Shown piece by piece: positions 53,352 through 62,158 of a stretch of 64,000 nt of DNA (its first letter is position 1; each line of letters opens with the position of its first letter). The stretch is from Nocardia rhamnosiphila NBRC 108938 (GTDB lineage Bacteria; Actinomycetota; Actinomycetes; Mycobacteriales; Mycobacteriaceae). The stretch covers positions 1,116,001 through 1,180,000 of the forward strand of contig NZ_JOAJ01000001.1 in NCBI RefSeq assembly GCF_000720425.1. The letters run 5' to 3'. A model generated the notes under the pieces. That model did not search any database. It had not been told where the DNA came from and worked only from the letters and a program-made list of their open reading frames with translations. The position numbers were made by a program, and so were the translations under genes.

Positions 53352-55184
53352 ATGACCACAGAAATCGTCTACCGGCACCGCACGGGCGCCCTCGTCGACA
53401 CCGTGCCTGCGGCCTTCCAGCAGACCATCACCCTGCGACCCGACGCCGTCGCGCTGCGCACCGTCGGCGGCACGCAGCAGATCACCTGGCGCGAGTACGG
53501 CGAGCGGGTCCGGGTGATCGCCGCCGGACTGTCCGCACTGGGCCTCGGCCGCGGCGACACCCTCGGCGTGATGCTCACCAACCGGCCGGAATTCAACCTC
53601 GTCGACACCGCCGCCCTGCACGTCGGCGCCACCCCGTTCTCCGTTTACAACACCTGCTCCCCGGAGCAGGTCGCGCATGCCTTCACCAACGCCGGAAACA
53701 ACATCGTCGTGACCGAACAGCAGTTCCTCGGCACCGTCCGCGCCGCGGGCGTCACGCTCGACCACATCGTCCTCGTCGACGGGCCCGCGGAAGGCACCAC
53801 CACTCTGGCGGACCTGGAAGCCGCCCCCGACCCGGATTTCGACTTCGAGGCCGCGTGGCGGGCCGTCGAACCCGGCGACCTGGTCACCGTCATCTACACC
53901 TCCGGCACCACCGGCCCATCCAAGGGGGTCGAGCTCACCCACCGCAATGTGCTCGCTCAGATCATCGCGCTGAACAGCGGCCCCATGGACGTCGGGCTCG
54001 ACGACCGTGCCCTGTCCTATCTGCCCGCCGCGCACGTCGCCGACCGCATCTCCGGGCACGCCATCAACCTCGTCACCGGTATCCAGATCACCACTGTCCC
54101 CGACCCCCGGGAGATCGCCGCCGCGCTCCCGGACGCCCGGCCGACGGTGTTCTTCGGCGTGCCGCGGGTCTGGCAGAAGATCAAAGGCGGCGTCGAAGCG
54201 AAACTGGCCGCCGAAACCGGCGCCAAGAAAGCCGTCGCGAAGTGGGCCGTGGCCACCGGAATCGCCGCCGCCCGAGCCGATCTCGCCGGCACCGGCCGCG
54301 GCCCACTACTAGGTCTGCAGCACCGCGTCGCCGAGAAACTGCTCCTCGGCAAGGTGCGTGCCGCCCTCGGCCTCGCGGACCTGCGCGTCGCGTCCTCGGG
54401 CGCCGCGCCCATTCCACCGGAAACCCTCGAATTCTTCCTGGGCCTCGGATTCTGCGTCTCCGAGGTCTGGGGTATGTCGGAGACCAGCGGTGTCGCCACC
54501 TACACCGAACTGGACAAACCCCGCCCCGGCTCGGTGGGACGCCCGGTCGACGGCGTCGAGCTGCGCCTCGCCGACGACGGTGAGGTCCTCGTGCGCGGCG
54601 AGATCGTCACCCACGGCTACCGCGGTATGCCCGAGAAAACCGCGGAGGCGCTCGACGCGCAGGGGTGGCTGCACACCGGCGATATCGGCACTCTCGACCC
54701 CGACGGCTATCTCCGGATCATCGACCGCAAGAAGGAGATGATCATCAACGCGAGCGGCAAGAACATCGCGCCGAGCAATATCGAGAACGCCGTGAAAGCG
54801 GCCTCCTCGCTGGTGGGCCAGGTCGTTGCGCTCGGCGAAGCCCAGCCCTATATCACCGCACTCATCGTGCTCGATGCGGATATGGCCGCCGTACGGGCCA
54901 AAGAGATCGACGCCGCGGCAGCCGATATCGGGCAGCTGGCGCGACGACCCGAGGTCATCGAGGACGTGCGGGCGGCGGTCGCGGCGGGGAACGCGAAACT
55001 GTCCCGGGTGGAACAGATCAAACGATTCACCATCGTCGATACGGTCTGGGAACCCGGCGGTGACGAACTCACCCCGAAGATGTCGCTCAAACGAGCGCCG
55101 ATCGCCACGAAGTACGCGGCACAGATCGAAGCGCTCTGCGCCGACTCACCACCCGAGACCGTGATCGAGGTACGAGCCCGGTGA
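53352..55184 (+). CDS. fadD15: Long-chain fatty-acid-CoA ligase (FadD15-like)
   Basis: A 610-aa AMP-forming ligase: P-loop VIYTSGTTGPSKGVELTHRN, FFGVPRVWQKIKGGVEAKL, EVWGMSETSGVATYTE, linker DRKKEMIINASGKNIAPSNIENAVK and terminal LTPKMSLKR. This long-loop architecture is that of FadD15 and other long-chain acyl-CoA synthetases. Stand-alone gene with a terminator after it. Confidence 0.92.
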   Translation: MTTEIVYRHRTGALVDTVPAAFQQTITLRPDAVALRTVGGTQQITWREYGERVRVIAAGLSALGLGRGDTLGVMLTNRPEFNLVDTAALHVGATPFSVYNTCSPEQVAHAFTNAGNNIVVTEQQFLGTVRAAGVTLDHIVLVDGPAEGTTTLADLEAAPDPDFDFEAAWRAVEPGDLVTVIYTSGTTGPSKGVELTHRNVLAQIIALNSGPMDVGLDDRALSYLPAAHVADRISGHAINLVTGIQITTVPDPREIAAALPDARPTVFFGVPRVWQKIKGGVEAKLAAETGAKKAVAKWAVATGIAAARADLAGTGRGPLLGLQHRVAEKLLLGKVRAALGLADLRVASSGAAPIPPETLEFFLGLGFCVSEVWGMSETSGVATYTELDKPRPGSVGRPVDGVELRLADDGEVLVRGEIVTHGYRGMPEKTAEALDAQGWLHTGDIGTLDPDGYLRIIDRKKEMIINASGKNIAPSNIENAVKAASSLVGQVVALGEAQPYITALIVLDADMAAVRAKEIDAAAADIGQLARRPEVIEDVRAAVAAGNAKLSRVEQIKRFTIVDTVWEPGGDELTPKMSLKRAPIATKYAAQIEALCADSPPETVIEVRAR

Positions 55185-55195
55185 ACAGCGCGGTG

Positions 55196-55220
55196 GCCCC
55201 GGCGGGTATACCGCCGGGGC
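55196..55220. terminator. Bidirectional terminator hairpin
   Basis: GCCCCGGCGG (55196-55205) and CCGCCGGGGC (55211-55220) form a perfect 10-bp stem with a 5-nt loop GTATA, extended by further partial pairing outside. It lies between the convergent fadD15-like and PEBP genes. Confidence 0.75.
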
Positions 55221-55239
55221 ACCACCGGGCCGCGCGAAA

Positions 55240-55767
55240 TTACTTCTGCTCGTAGGTGCCGACCAGAATCGCCCGCGCCAGAGTGTGCGAGAACAGGTTG
55301 AATCCGAGGAACGCCGGGGAAGCCTCCGGCGGCACGCCCAGCGAGTCCACATCCACCGCGTGCACCACGATGAAGTAGCGGTGCGGACCGTGTCCGGCAG
55401 GCGGGGCCGCCCCGACGTAGCCCGCGAACCCGCCGTCGTTACGGAGCGTCACCGCGCCGGACGGCAATTCGCCGCCCTCACTGCCGGCCCCGGCGGGCAG
55501 CTCCGTCACCGATACGGGGATATCCGCCACCGCCCAGTGCCAGAAACCGGAAGCCGTCGGCGCGTCGGGGTCGTAGACCGTCACCGCGAAACTCTTGGTC
55601 TCCGCCGGGAATCCCGACCAGCTCAGCTGCGGCGACACATCCGCACCGCCGGCACCGAAGACACCACTGACCTGAGCGTTGCCCAACGGCGCACCGTCGG
55701 ACACATCGGTGGAGGTCAGGGTGAACGACGGAACCGAAGGCAGGGCGTCGTAGGGGTTGTCGGCCAT
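55240..55767 (-). CDS. YbhB/YbcL family phosphatidylethanolamine-binding protein
   Basis: A 175-aa Raf-kinase-inhibitor-like protein: [36 protein letters not shown] and [18 protein letters not shown] form the anion-binding pocket. No signal peptide. It corresponds in order to M. tuberculosis Rv2140c. Lies 21 bp after the M20 peptidase gene on the same strand. Confidence 0.93.
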   Translation of the reverse strand: MADNPYDALPSVPSFTLTSTDVSDGAPLGNAQVSGVFGAGGADVSPQLSWSGFPAETKSFAVTVYDPDAPTASGFWHWAVADIPVSVTELPAGAGSEGGELPSGAVTLRNDGGFAGYVGAAPPAGHGPHRYFIVVHAVDVDSLGVPPEASPAFLGFNLFSHTLARAILVGTYEQK

Positions 55768-55788
55768 GTTCTCCTCTTTCGAATCGGA

Positions 55789-57147
55789 TCAGCTGTGCAA
55801 CAGGAAGTGTTCCAGCACCTCGGTGCCGAATTCGAGCGCGTCGACCGGAACACGTTCGTCCACACCGTGGAACAGGGCCGCGAAATCCAGCTCCGGCGGC
55901 AACCGGAGTGGCGCGAACCCGAAACACCGGATACCCAGATGCGCGAAAGCTTTCGCGTCCGTGCCTCCGGAGAGCATGTACGGGACAGTCCGGCCCTGCG
56001 GGTCGTGGGCCAGGATCGCGTCGTTCATCGCGTCCACGAGATGACCGTCGAAGGTCGTTTCGTAGGAGTCGAGTTTGGTGATCCACTCCCGCTCCACATC
56101 CGGACCGATGAGTTCGTCCACTTCCCGTTCGAACGCGGCCTGCCGGCCCGGGATCACCCGGCAGTCCACCACCGCCTCCGCGGTCTGCGGAATGACATTC
56201 GCCTTGTACCCCGCGTTCAGCATGGTCGGGTTGGCGGTATCACGCAGGGTCGCGCCGATGATCCGGGAAATGGACCCCAGCTTGGCCAGCGTGCCCTCGA
56301 TATCGGGGCTGCCCGGATCGAACTCCAGCCCGGACTCCTCCGATACGGCGGCCAGAAACTCGGCGACCGAATCGGAGAGCACGAGCGGGAACGTATGGGT
56401 GCCCAGGCGCGCCACCGCGGCCGCCAGGATGGTGACGGCGTTGTCCTCGTGCAGGAACGAACCGTGGCCCGCGCGCGCTTTCACGCGCAACCGCATCCAG
56501 CCCAGCCCCTTCTCCGCCGTCTCCACCAGATAGAGGCGCCGTTCACCGCCGTCCGGGCGCGGGACGGTCAGGGAGAAACCGCCGACCTCGCCCACCGCCT
56601 CGGTGACGCCCTCGAAGAGGTCGGGCCGGTGCTCCACCAGCCAATGCGATCCCCATTTCCCGCCGGCCTCCTCATCGGCCAGGAAGGCGAAGACCAGGTC
56701 CCGGGGCGGCACCGTCCCCTCGATCTTGAACTGGCGGGCCACCGCCAGCATCATCCCCACCATGTCCTTCATATCGATCGCGCCGCGACCCCACACGTAA
56801 CCGTCCTGGACGGCGCCCGAGAACGGGTGCACACTCCAGTCCGCCGCCTGGGCGGGCACCACGTCGAGGTGCCCGTGCATCAGCAGCGCGCCGCGACTCG
56901 GATCGGCGCCCGGCAGCCGTGCGAAGACATTGCCGCGGCCCGGTGCGCCGGATTCCACATATTCGGTGGTGTATCCGGCGTCTTCCAGTTGCCGCGCCAC
57001 CCATTCGGCACACTCTCGTTCGCCCTTGGTGGTCGCGAGATCGCCGGTATTGGAGGTGTCGAACCGGATCAGCGTGCTGACCAGCTCCACCACCTCTGCC
57101 ACGGCACGAGAACGAGCAGAACCCGAATTTTCACCTGTAGCGGCCAC
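55789..57147 (-). CDS. M20/M25/M40 family metallo-hydrolase
   Basis: A 452-aa binuclear zinc hydrolase: LLMHGHLDVVP (first His and Asp), WGRGAIDMKD (bridging Asp), FAFLADEEAGG (catalytic Glu), and a dimerisation domain with GHGSF. Resembles Rv2141c (ArgE/DapE/ACY1-like). GTG at 57147 has AGGAAGG upstream. Substrate among N-acyl amino acids or peptides is unknown. Confidence 0.92.
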   Translation of the reverse strand: MAATGENSGSARSRAVAEVVELVSTLIRFDTSNTGDLATTKGERECAEWVARQLEDAGYTTEYVESGAPGRGNVFARLPGADPSRGALLMHGHLDVVPAQAADWSVHPFSGAVQDGYVWGRGAIDMKDMVGMMLAVARQFKIEGTVPPRDLVFAFLADEEAGGKWGSHWLVEHRPDLFEGVTEAVGEVGGFSLTVPRPDGGERRLYLVETAEKGLGWMRLRVKARAGHGSFLHEDNAVTILAAAVARLGTHTFPLVLSDSVAEFLAAVSEESGLEFDPGSPDIEGTLAKLGSISRIIGATLRDTANPTMLNAGYKANVIPQTAEAVVDCRVIPGRQAAFEREVDELIGPDVEREWITKLDSYETTFDGHLVDAMNDAILAHDPQGRTVPYMLSGGTDAKAFAHLGIRCFGFAPLRLPPELDFAALFHGVDERVPVDALEFGTEVLEHFLLHS

Positions 57148-57396
57148 GACCCCTTCCTACCATCTCGGGAGTCCTTGTTTCCCTTCGGTGCGGCCGACTC
57201 AGAGGGGGATGCATGCATCAATGCGCATATCTACGTATGGGCATTTTTAAGTTTCTGATTCTGGATTCCTTGTTCGAGAGGACGTGCCGTGCGGAGTGGC
57301 GAGGCCCCGAGTACGCGAGGCATGGTCCGGCCGGTCGATACGCCGCTCCCCCGCCCGGCACCGGAGACCGGAACGACTCCCCCGCTGCGCTCCGAC

Positions 57397-58290
57397 CTAC
57401 TCGGCGGGTAGTTCGGAAAGCACTTTACGTAGGTAGTCCCGGCTCTCCCCCGGGGTGAGCGCAATAACGCTCAACTTGTTCATCACTGTCATATACACCT
57501 CGACGTCCGGCTTCTTCTCCAGGTAGTGCGAGGTGGTGAGTTGCTCCATGTAGACCATGTCCGGCAGCTCGGGCTCCGGAAACCGGAGAATACTGAACGA
57601 ACCACCGGCCGCCGGATGGCCGCCCACCGAATAGGGCAGCACCTGGATCTTCACATTGGGCCGATCGGAGGCGGCGATGAGGTATTCGATCTGATCCCGC
57701 AACTCGGGATAGCCGTCGATCGGGCGGCGCAGGGCATTTTCGTCCACGACCGCCCATAGCGTCGGCGCCGCGGCACGGCTCAGGATGTCCTGGCGGCGCA
57801 TCCGTATACCGACCCGGCGTTCGGTCTCGTCGTCGTTACCGAGCGTGATCACCGACCGGGCGTAGGATTCCGTCTGCAGCAGACCCGGCACGAATTGCGC
57901 CTCGTAGGTGCGGATCGTCGTCGCGGCCTGCTCCAGGCCGATATAGTTCTCGAACCAGTTCGGCAGCACATCGTTGAACGGCTGCCACCATCCCGGATCG
58001 TTCGCCTTCTTCATCAGATCCACATAGACGGTCAGCTTTTCCGGATCGTCGACCCCGTAGAGCTTCAGCAGGTCGAGTAGATCACGCTCCCGGAACCGGG
58101 TCCGGCCCAGCTCGAGCCGGCTGATCTTGGCATGGGAACCACGGATGTGGTCGCCGGCGTCCTCGCGGCTGATCCCGCACGCCTCCCGCAAACGGCGCAA
58201 TCTGCTGCCGAGCGAGATACGTAACACGGTCGGCCCACGATCGGCCTCCGCCGTATCCGGGATATCGGAATCATCACGCTCGTGTGTCAT
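57397..58290 (-). CDS. XRE-family regulator with DUF5753 domain
   Basis: A 297-aa regulator: HTH_3/XRE segment GSRLRRLREACGISREDAGDHIRGSHAKISRLELGR (about 28-65) and a C-terminal DUF5753 domain (ARSVITLGNDDETERRVGIRMRRQDILSRAAAPTLWAVVDENALRR ... VKIQVLPYSVGGHPAAGGSFSILRF). Such proteins abound in Nocardia and Streptomyces, usually beside DUF397 genes; none was found here. ATG 58290 with GAGG ribosome site. Confidence 0.92.
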   Translation of the reverse strand: MTHERDDSDIPDTAEADRGPTVLRISLGSRLRRLREACGISREDAGDHIRGSHAKISRLELGRTRFRERDLLDLLKLYGVDDPEKLTVYVDLMKKANDPGWWQPFNDVLPNWFENYIGLEQAATTIRTYEAQFVPGLLQTESYARSVITLGNDDETERRVGIRMRRQDILSRAAAPTLWAVVDENALRRPIDGYPELRDQIEYLIAASDRPNVKIQVLPYSVGGHPAAGGSFSILRFPEPELPDMVYMEQLTTSHYLEKKPDVEVYMTVMNKLSVIALTPGESRDYLRKVLSELPAE

Positions 58291-58375
58291 GGTCGCCTCT
58301 GGCCAGTTCGTGCTGTGCTGCATCGTACGGCGCCCGCCACCGCCGAACCGCACCGGTCGGCAGGCAATCCTACTA

Positions 58376-58399
58376 TCCGGTAAGCGCATATTCCGGTAA
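58376..58399 (-). promoter_or_regulatory. Direct repeats TTACCGGA upstream of the XRE gene
   Basis: On the minus strand TTACCGGA occurs twice, 16 bp apart, at 58399-58392 and 58383-58376 (TCCGGTAA on plus), about 90-110 bp before the XRE start. The spacing of about 1.5 helical turns and the location suggest an autoregulatory site. Confidence 0.35.
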
Positions 58400-58511
58400 C
58401 GCGCCCGCTCCGAGCGGGACCGGCACCTGCGCGGCTATCGGCTGCCGCGAACGTGCGGATCGAATCCTACAGTGCCGCATACCCGTAGCATCTTCCTGTT
58501 TGCACGCGGTA

Positions 58512-58640
58512 TCAGGTTTCCTTGCGTAAACTCCCCCACGACACGACGTCCGGCTTCACCTGTACCGCGACGACCCGGGAGACGACACCGATGAGGGCAT
58601 CGGCAGCAGGAGCGAGTACCACTGGAGTTGTTTCCAGCAT
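58512..58640 (-). CDS. Possible small ORF (42 aa)
   Basis: The frame encodes MLETTPVVLAPAADALIGVV... with a hydrophobic, structured-looking composition and mostly GC-ending codons in its last two thirds. There is no ribosome site or partner gene. It could be real or the remnant of a longer gene. Confidence 0.25.
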   Translation of the reverse strand: MLETTPVVLAPAADALIGVVSRVVAVQVKPDVVSWGSLRKET

Positions 58641-59045
58641 AGCGCGTGTCCGTGCGGCCCGGGGACACGAACCGGCCGCACCGCCCGGCGGCGGCAACCC
58701 CCTCGCGAACCGGTGCGATCGAACCGAGGCCGCGCGTAAAGCCTTGGCCGCCAACGTTTCCCCCCGCCACCGGCGGATGTTCTCATCCGGCCGGATCGGG
58801 CGCCGCCCGATAGGGTGGTCCGCAGTCAACCGGAACCGGCCGTTCCTGCCGAGGCAGCCCGCTTCCACCGTACGTTCCGACGAACAGGATCCGGCCGCGA
58901 GCATCTTCCACCGACCGCCGCACGCAGTGCCGCACCACGGGCCGCCCTGCGGGCCCTTCCGTGCGGTGGGTGTCCGGCCCCCTTTCCCGTCACCGCACCA
59001 TCCGGCGTGCCCAGAACGAGCACCAGTACCAGTTGGAGGCCCCCA

Positions 59046-59501
59046 ATGCCCGACACAGTCACCACCACCGAGATCCGCACGAAACTCTCCGAAGTCCTCG
59101 GTCACTCCAGTATCGACCTGGCGACATCCAAGGACGGCGTCAACTGGGCCACGAGCGCCTTCTTCGCCAACCTCGACGACGACCTCTTCCGCCTCACCCT
59201 CATCCTGGAGAACAGCGGCCGGACCCTGGAGCAACTCAAGGCCAACCCCAATGTGGGTGTGAAGGTGGTGCCCGGCGGAATAGCGGATCCCTTCGCCCAG
59301 GGCCTGGGCACGGTCACCCTGCGCGAGGGGGCCGACCAGGACGAGACCTTCCGGGCACTGCTGCGCAAGGAACCACAGATCGAACCGTTCTTCGCCACAC
59401 CGGTCACCGCGCTGGTGATCGATATCGACTGGTGGCGCGTCACGCATCTGGGCGGCGGCTGGCTGCCCGGCAAGGTCCTCGAGCGCAGTACGGACGCCTG
59501 A
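59046..59501 (+). CDS. Split-barrel flavin/PPOX-like protein
   Basis: A 151-aa pyridoxamine-phosphate-oxidase-like protein (DLATSKDGVNWATSAFFANLDDDLFRLTLILENSGRTLEQLKANPNVGVKVVPG). The fold binds FMN, heme or F420 in relatives. ATG at 59046 with a GGAGG site. It may share a transcript with the methyltransferase 66 bp downstream. Confidence 0.85.
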   Translation: MPDTVTTTEIRTKLSEVLGHSSIDLATSKDGVNWATSAFFANLDDDLFRLTLILENSGRTLEQLKANPNVGVKVVPGGIADPFAQGLGTVTLREGADQDETFRALLRKEPQIEPFFATPVTALVIDIDWWRVTHLGGGWLPGKVLERSTDA

Positions 59502-59567
59502 GGGGACGCCGCCGGGTCGACGGCATAACATCGCCCTGTTCGATTCGCAACGTAGAGAGAGGTATTC

Positions 59568-60452
59568 ATGGCCGAACCGGCTCATCGGACAGGGGTTCGT
59601 GTCCCGGTCGGGGTGGACACCACCCGGCCCAGCATCGCCCGTGTCTACGACTACAGCCTCGGCGGCAAGGACAACTACGACGTCGACCGCGTCGCCTTCG
59701 ATCAGGTCCTGCAGATCGCACCACGGCAGGGCGATGTCTCCCGGATGAACCGGCGCTGGCTCCACCGCGTGGTGCGGTATCTGGCCGGACCGGCCGCCAT
59801 CGATCAATTCCTCGATATCGGCGCCGGTTTGCCGACGGTGGGCAACACCCATCAGATCGCGCAGCAGGAGAACCCCGAGGCCACGGTCGTCTATGTCGAC
59901 AACGATCCGGTGTGCAACGCACACGGCCGGGTGCTTCTGGAACAGAACGAGAACACCCATTTCGTCTCCGGCGATCTCCTCGAGGAGAACACGCTGCTGG
60001 AGAACAAGAACGTGCTGCAGTACCTGGATATGGACCGGCCGATCGCGGTGATCCTGTGCGGGCTGCTGCATCACGTCGACGACGATCTCGAACCGGCGCG
60101 GGTCATGCGCGAATACATCTCCCGGCTGCCCGCGGGCTCGTATGTCGCGATCACCAACTTCTGGGACCCGGCCGACGAGAACCCGGAACTGCACGATCTG
60201 GCCGAGCGCTTGGAGCGGGCGTTCACGGAAATGGGGCTGGGTTCGGGGTGGTACCGCACCCGCGCCCAGCAACTCGAGTACTTCGACGGCCTGGAGATCA
60301 TCGCGCCCGGCCTCGTGGAACTCGAGGACTGGTGGCCGGCCGGACCGGCGACCCGGCCGCGGCTTCCGGAGGAAAAGGTGATCATCGGCGGCGTCGGATA
60401 CAAACGCCCCGTGGAAAGAGTCCGATTGCACAGTGTGGACGGAAACGGCTGA
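59568..60452 (+). CDS. SAM-dependent methyltransferase, DUF574 family (copy 1)
   Basis: A 294-aa protein of the actinobacterial DUF574 methyltransferase family: N-terminal PSIARVYDYSLGGKDNYDVDR, SAM motif FLDIGAGLPTVGNTHQIAQ, VVYVDNDPVCNAHGRVLL, and the C-terminal GLVELEDWWPAGPATRP. ATG at 59568 with GAGAGAGG. These families are expanded in Nocardia and Streptomyces; substrate unknown. A close paralogue follows at 60745. Confidence 0.93.
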   Translation: MAEPAHRTGVRVPVGVDTTRPSIARVYDYSLGGKDNYDVDRVAFDQVLQIAPRQGDVSRMNRRWLHRVVRYLAGPAAIDQFLDIGAGLPTVGNTHQIAQQENPEATVVYVDNDPVCNAHGRVLLEQNENTHFVSGDLLEENTLLENKNVLQYLDMDRPIAVILCGLLHHVDDDLEPARVMREYISRLPAGSYVAITNFWDPADENPELHDLAERLERAFTEMGLGSGWYRTRAQQLEYFDGLEIIAPGLVELEDWWPAGPATRPRLPEEKVIIGGVGYKRPVERVRLHSVDGNG

Positions 60453-60744
60453 ATCGCCTCGTTGTCCGGTGGTGCACGGCGCCGGGTTTCCACCCGGCGA
60501 CCGCCACGATCGGGCAACAACGAACCCACTTGAGGCACAGTTGTTTTCCCAAACAGGACAGCTCGGCCCGATATCGTGCCGAGCGCGCCTATCCGGGTTA
60601 GGCTCGGCCCACTCCGACGACGCGAACCATTCTCTCGCGCAGTTCGATCGGCGCCGATTGCTCGCTCCGGCACCGCGTTCTACGCTTTGGTGACCCGACT
60701 CATATTTCCAGCCAGTTTTTCTTTCGCGCAGAGAGAAGGTCGAG

Positions 60745-61623
60745 ATGGCCGAACCGGCGTACCGGACCGGCGTTCGCAAACCGGTCGGCGTGGACACCAC
60801 CCGGGCCAGTATCGCCCGTGTCTACGACTACAGCCTCGGTGGCAAGGACAACTACGACGTCGACCGCGCCGCCTACGCCGCGATCCTCGAGGTCGCGCCC
60901 CGGCAGGGCGATGTATCGATCATGAACCGGCGCTGGTTGCACCGGGTCACCCGGCATCTGGCGGGCAGCGCCGGTATCGACCAATTTCTCGATATCGGCG
61001 CCGGACTGCCCACTGTCGCCAATACCCACGAGATCGCCCAGCAGCAGAACCCGGACGCCCGGGTCGTCTATGTCGACAATGATCCGGTATGCAACGCACA
61101 CGGCCGGGTGCTGCTGGAACAGAACGAGAACACCCATTTCGTGCCCGCCGATCTCCTGGAGGGCAAAACCCTGCTGCGCAATACCGACGTGACCCGTTAT
61201 CTGGATATGGAGCGGCCGATCGGGCTCATCCTGTGCGGGCTGCTCCACCATGTCGACGACGAGCTCGACCCGGTCGGAATCATGCACAGATATGTGGACC
61301 TGCTGCCGCCGGGGTCCTATCTCGCGATCAGCCATTTCCACGATCCGGGCCCGGCCGATCCACAGCAGCACGCGCTCGCCAAAGAGCTCGAACGCCGTTT
61401 CACCGAAAAGGGTCTGGGCTCGGGCTGGTATCGCACCACCGAGCAGATCCTCGAATACTTCTGCGGCCTCGAACTCATCGAACCGGGCCTCGTCCAACTC
61501 GACGACTGGTGGCCCGCCGGCCCGCCGCTGCGGCCCCGATATCCCGAAGAGCAGGTCATGGTCGGTGGTGTCGCCTACAAGCCGGCCGACGACAGCACCG
61601 ACCACCGGAATCGACCCGGGTAA
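60745..61623 (+). CDS. SAM-dependent methyltransferase, DUF574 family (copy 2)
   Basis: A 292-aa paralogue of the gene at 59568, nearly identical in long blocks (ARVYDYSLGGKDNYDVDR, AHGRVLLEQNENTHF) but diverged at the edges. ATG 60745 has GAGAAGG. The 292 bp before it contain a possible promoter (TACGCT at about 60685), so it can be expressed separately. Its TAA stop lies in a palindrome shared with the convergent lsr2 gene. Confidence 0.93.
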   Translation: MAEPAYRTGVRKPVGVDTTRASIARVYDYSLGGKDNYDVDRAAYAAILEVAPRQGDVSIMNRRWLHRVTRHLAGSAGIDQFLDIGAGLPTVANTHEIAQQQNPDARVVYVDNDPVCNAHGRVLLEQNENTHFVPADLLEGKTLLRNTDVTRYLDMERPIGLILCGLLHHVDDELDPVGIMHRYVDLLPPGSYLAISHFHDPGPADPQQHALAKELERRFTEKGLGSGWYRTTEQILEYFCGLELIEPGLVQLDDWWPAGPPLRPRYPEEQVMVGGVAYKPADDSTDHRNRPG

Positions 61624-61633
61624 CGGTTACCCG
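61617..61633. repeat. Palindrome enclosing two convergent stop codons
   Basis: CGGGTAAC-G-GTTACCCG is a perfect 8-bp inverted repeat containing the TAA of the methyltransferase (61621-61623) and the TAA of lsr2 (61629-61627). The 1-nt centre makes a classical terminator loop unlikely unless the inner pairs open. Confidence 0.5.
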
Positions 61634-61953
61634 TTGACGTGGCGGAACGCGGCCAGAATTCCGGCCGGTATCCGGCCGCGCGTCGACACCTCGTGTCCGT
61701 TGCGCAGCGCCCATTCCCGGATCACCTTCGCCGAGGCCGACCGCACCGGCCGTTCCCGTTTCATCCGCGCGGCCCGACCGGCCTTGCGGGCGAACGGGGT
61801 CCACTTACCGAAGACTGCGCGCAATTCCCCCGCGTTGGCTTCGGTCAGGTCGATCTCGTACGTCACGCCCTCGAACGCGAACACCACAGTTTCGGCCGCG
61901 GGTGATTCGCCGTCGAGGTCATCGATCAAACTGATGACGACCTTGCGCGCCAT
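61627..61953 (-). CDS. lsr2: Lsr2-family nucleoid-associated protein
   Basis: A 108-aa H-NS-like protein: N-terminal dimerisation domain (MARKVVISLIDDLDGE ... VTYEIDLTEANAGELRAVF) and C-terminal DNA-binding domain with the AT-hook-like RGR motif at residues 92-94 (WALRNGHEVSTRGRIPAGI). It silences AT-rich and horizontally acquired DNA. It may be an additional copy, because lsr2 in related genomes usually lies near clpC. Confidence 0.95.
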   Translation of the reverse strand: MARKVVISLIDDLDGESPAAETVVFAFEGVTYEIDLTEANAGELRAVFGKWTPFARKAGRAARMKRERPVRSASAKVIREWALRNGHEVSTRGRIPAGILAAFRHVNG

Positions 61954-62158
61954 GGGCTTGCTCCTCCGATCACCGATTACCTTGCCAGATATGACATCAG
62001 CTACCCCGCGGCTGTGCGAATGACCGGGCTTGCCCGCAACGCCGGCACAGCGACCTCGTCCGGGGGATGTGAGCATACCGCTCCGGTTGCGGCCGCCGAC
62101 GCCGGGGCGCGATCGATCCACCCGGGTTACCGTGCGGGGCCGAACGAGAGGACGAACC

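Larger units (their letters stand above)
58291..59045. other. 755-bp region with little assignable content
   Basis: Between the divergent XRE and split-barrel genes. It carries repeated elements near the XRE promoter (58376-58399) and one possible small minus-strand ORF (58512-58640). The section 58650-59045 has no frame with convincing start, ribosome site and composition. No RNA or mobile element was seen. Confidence 0.5.

Noticed and set aside
58641..60800. Very long (762-aa) minus-strand frame over the split-barrel and DUF574 genes
   Set aside because: Most of it is antisense to two well-supported plus-strand genes and has no domain; only its last 42 codons were kept as a low-confidence ORF.
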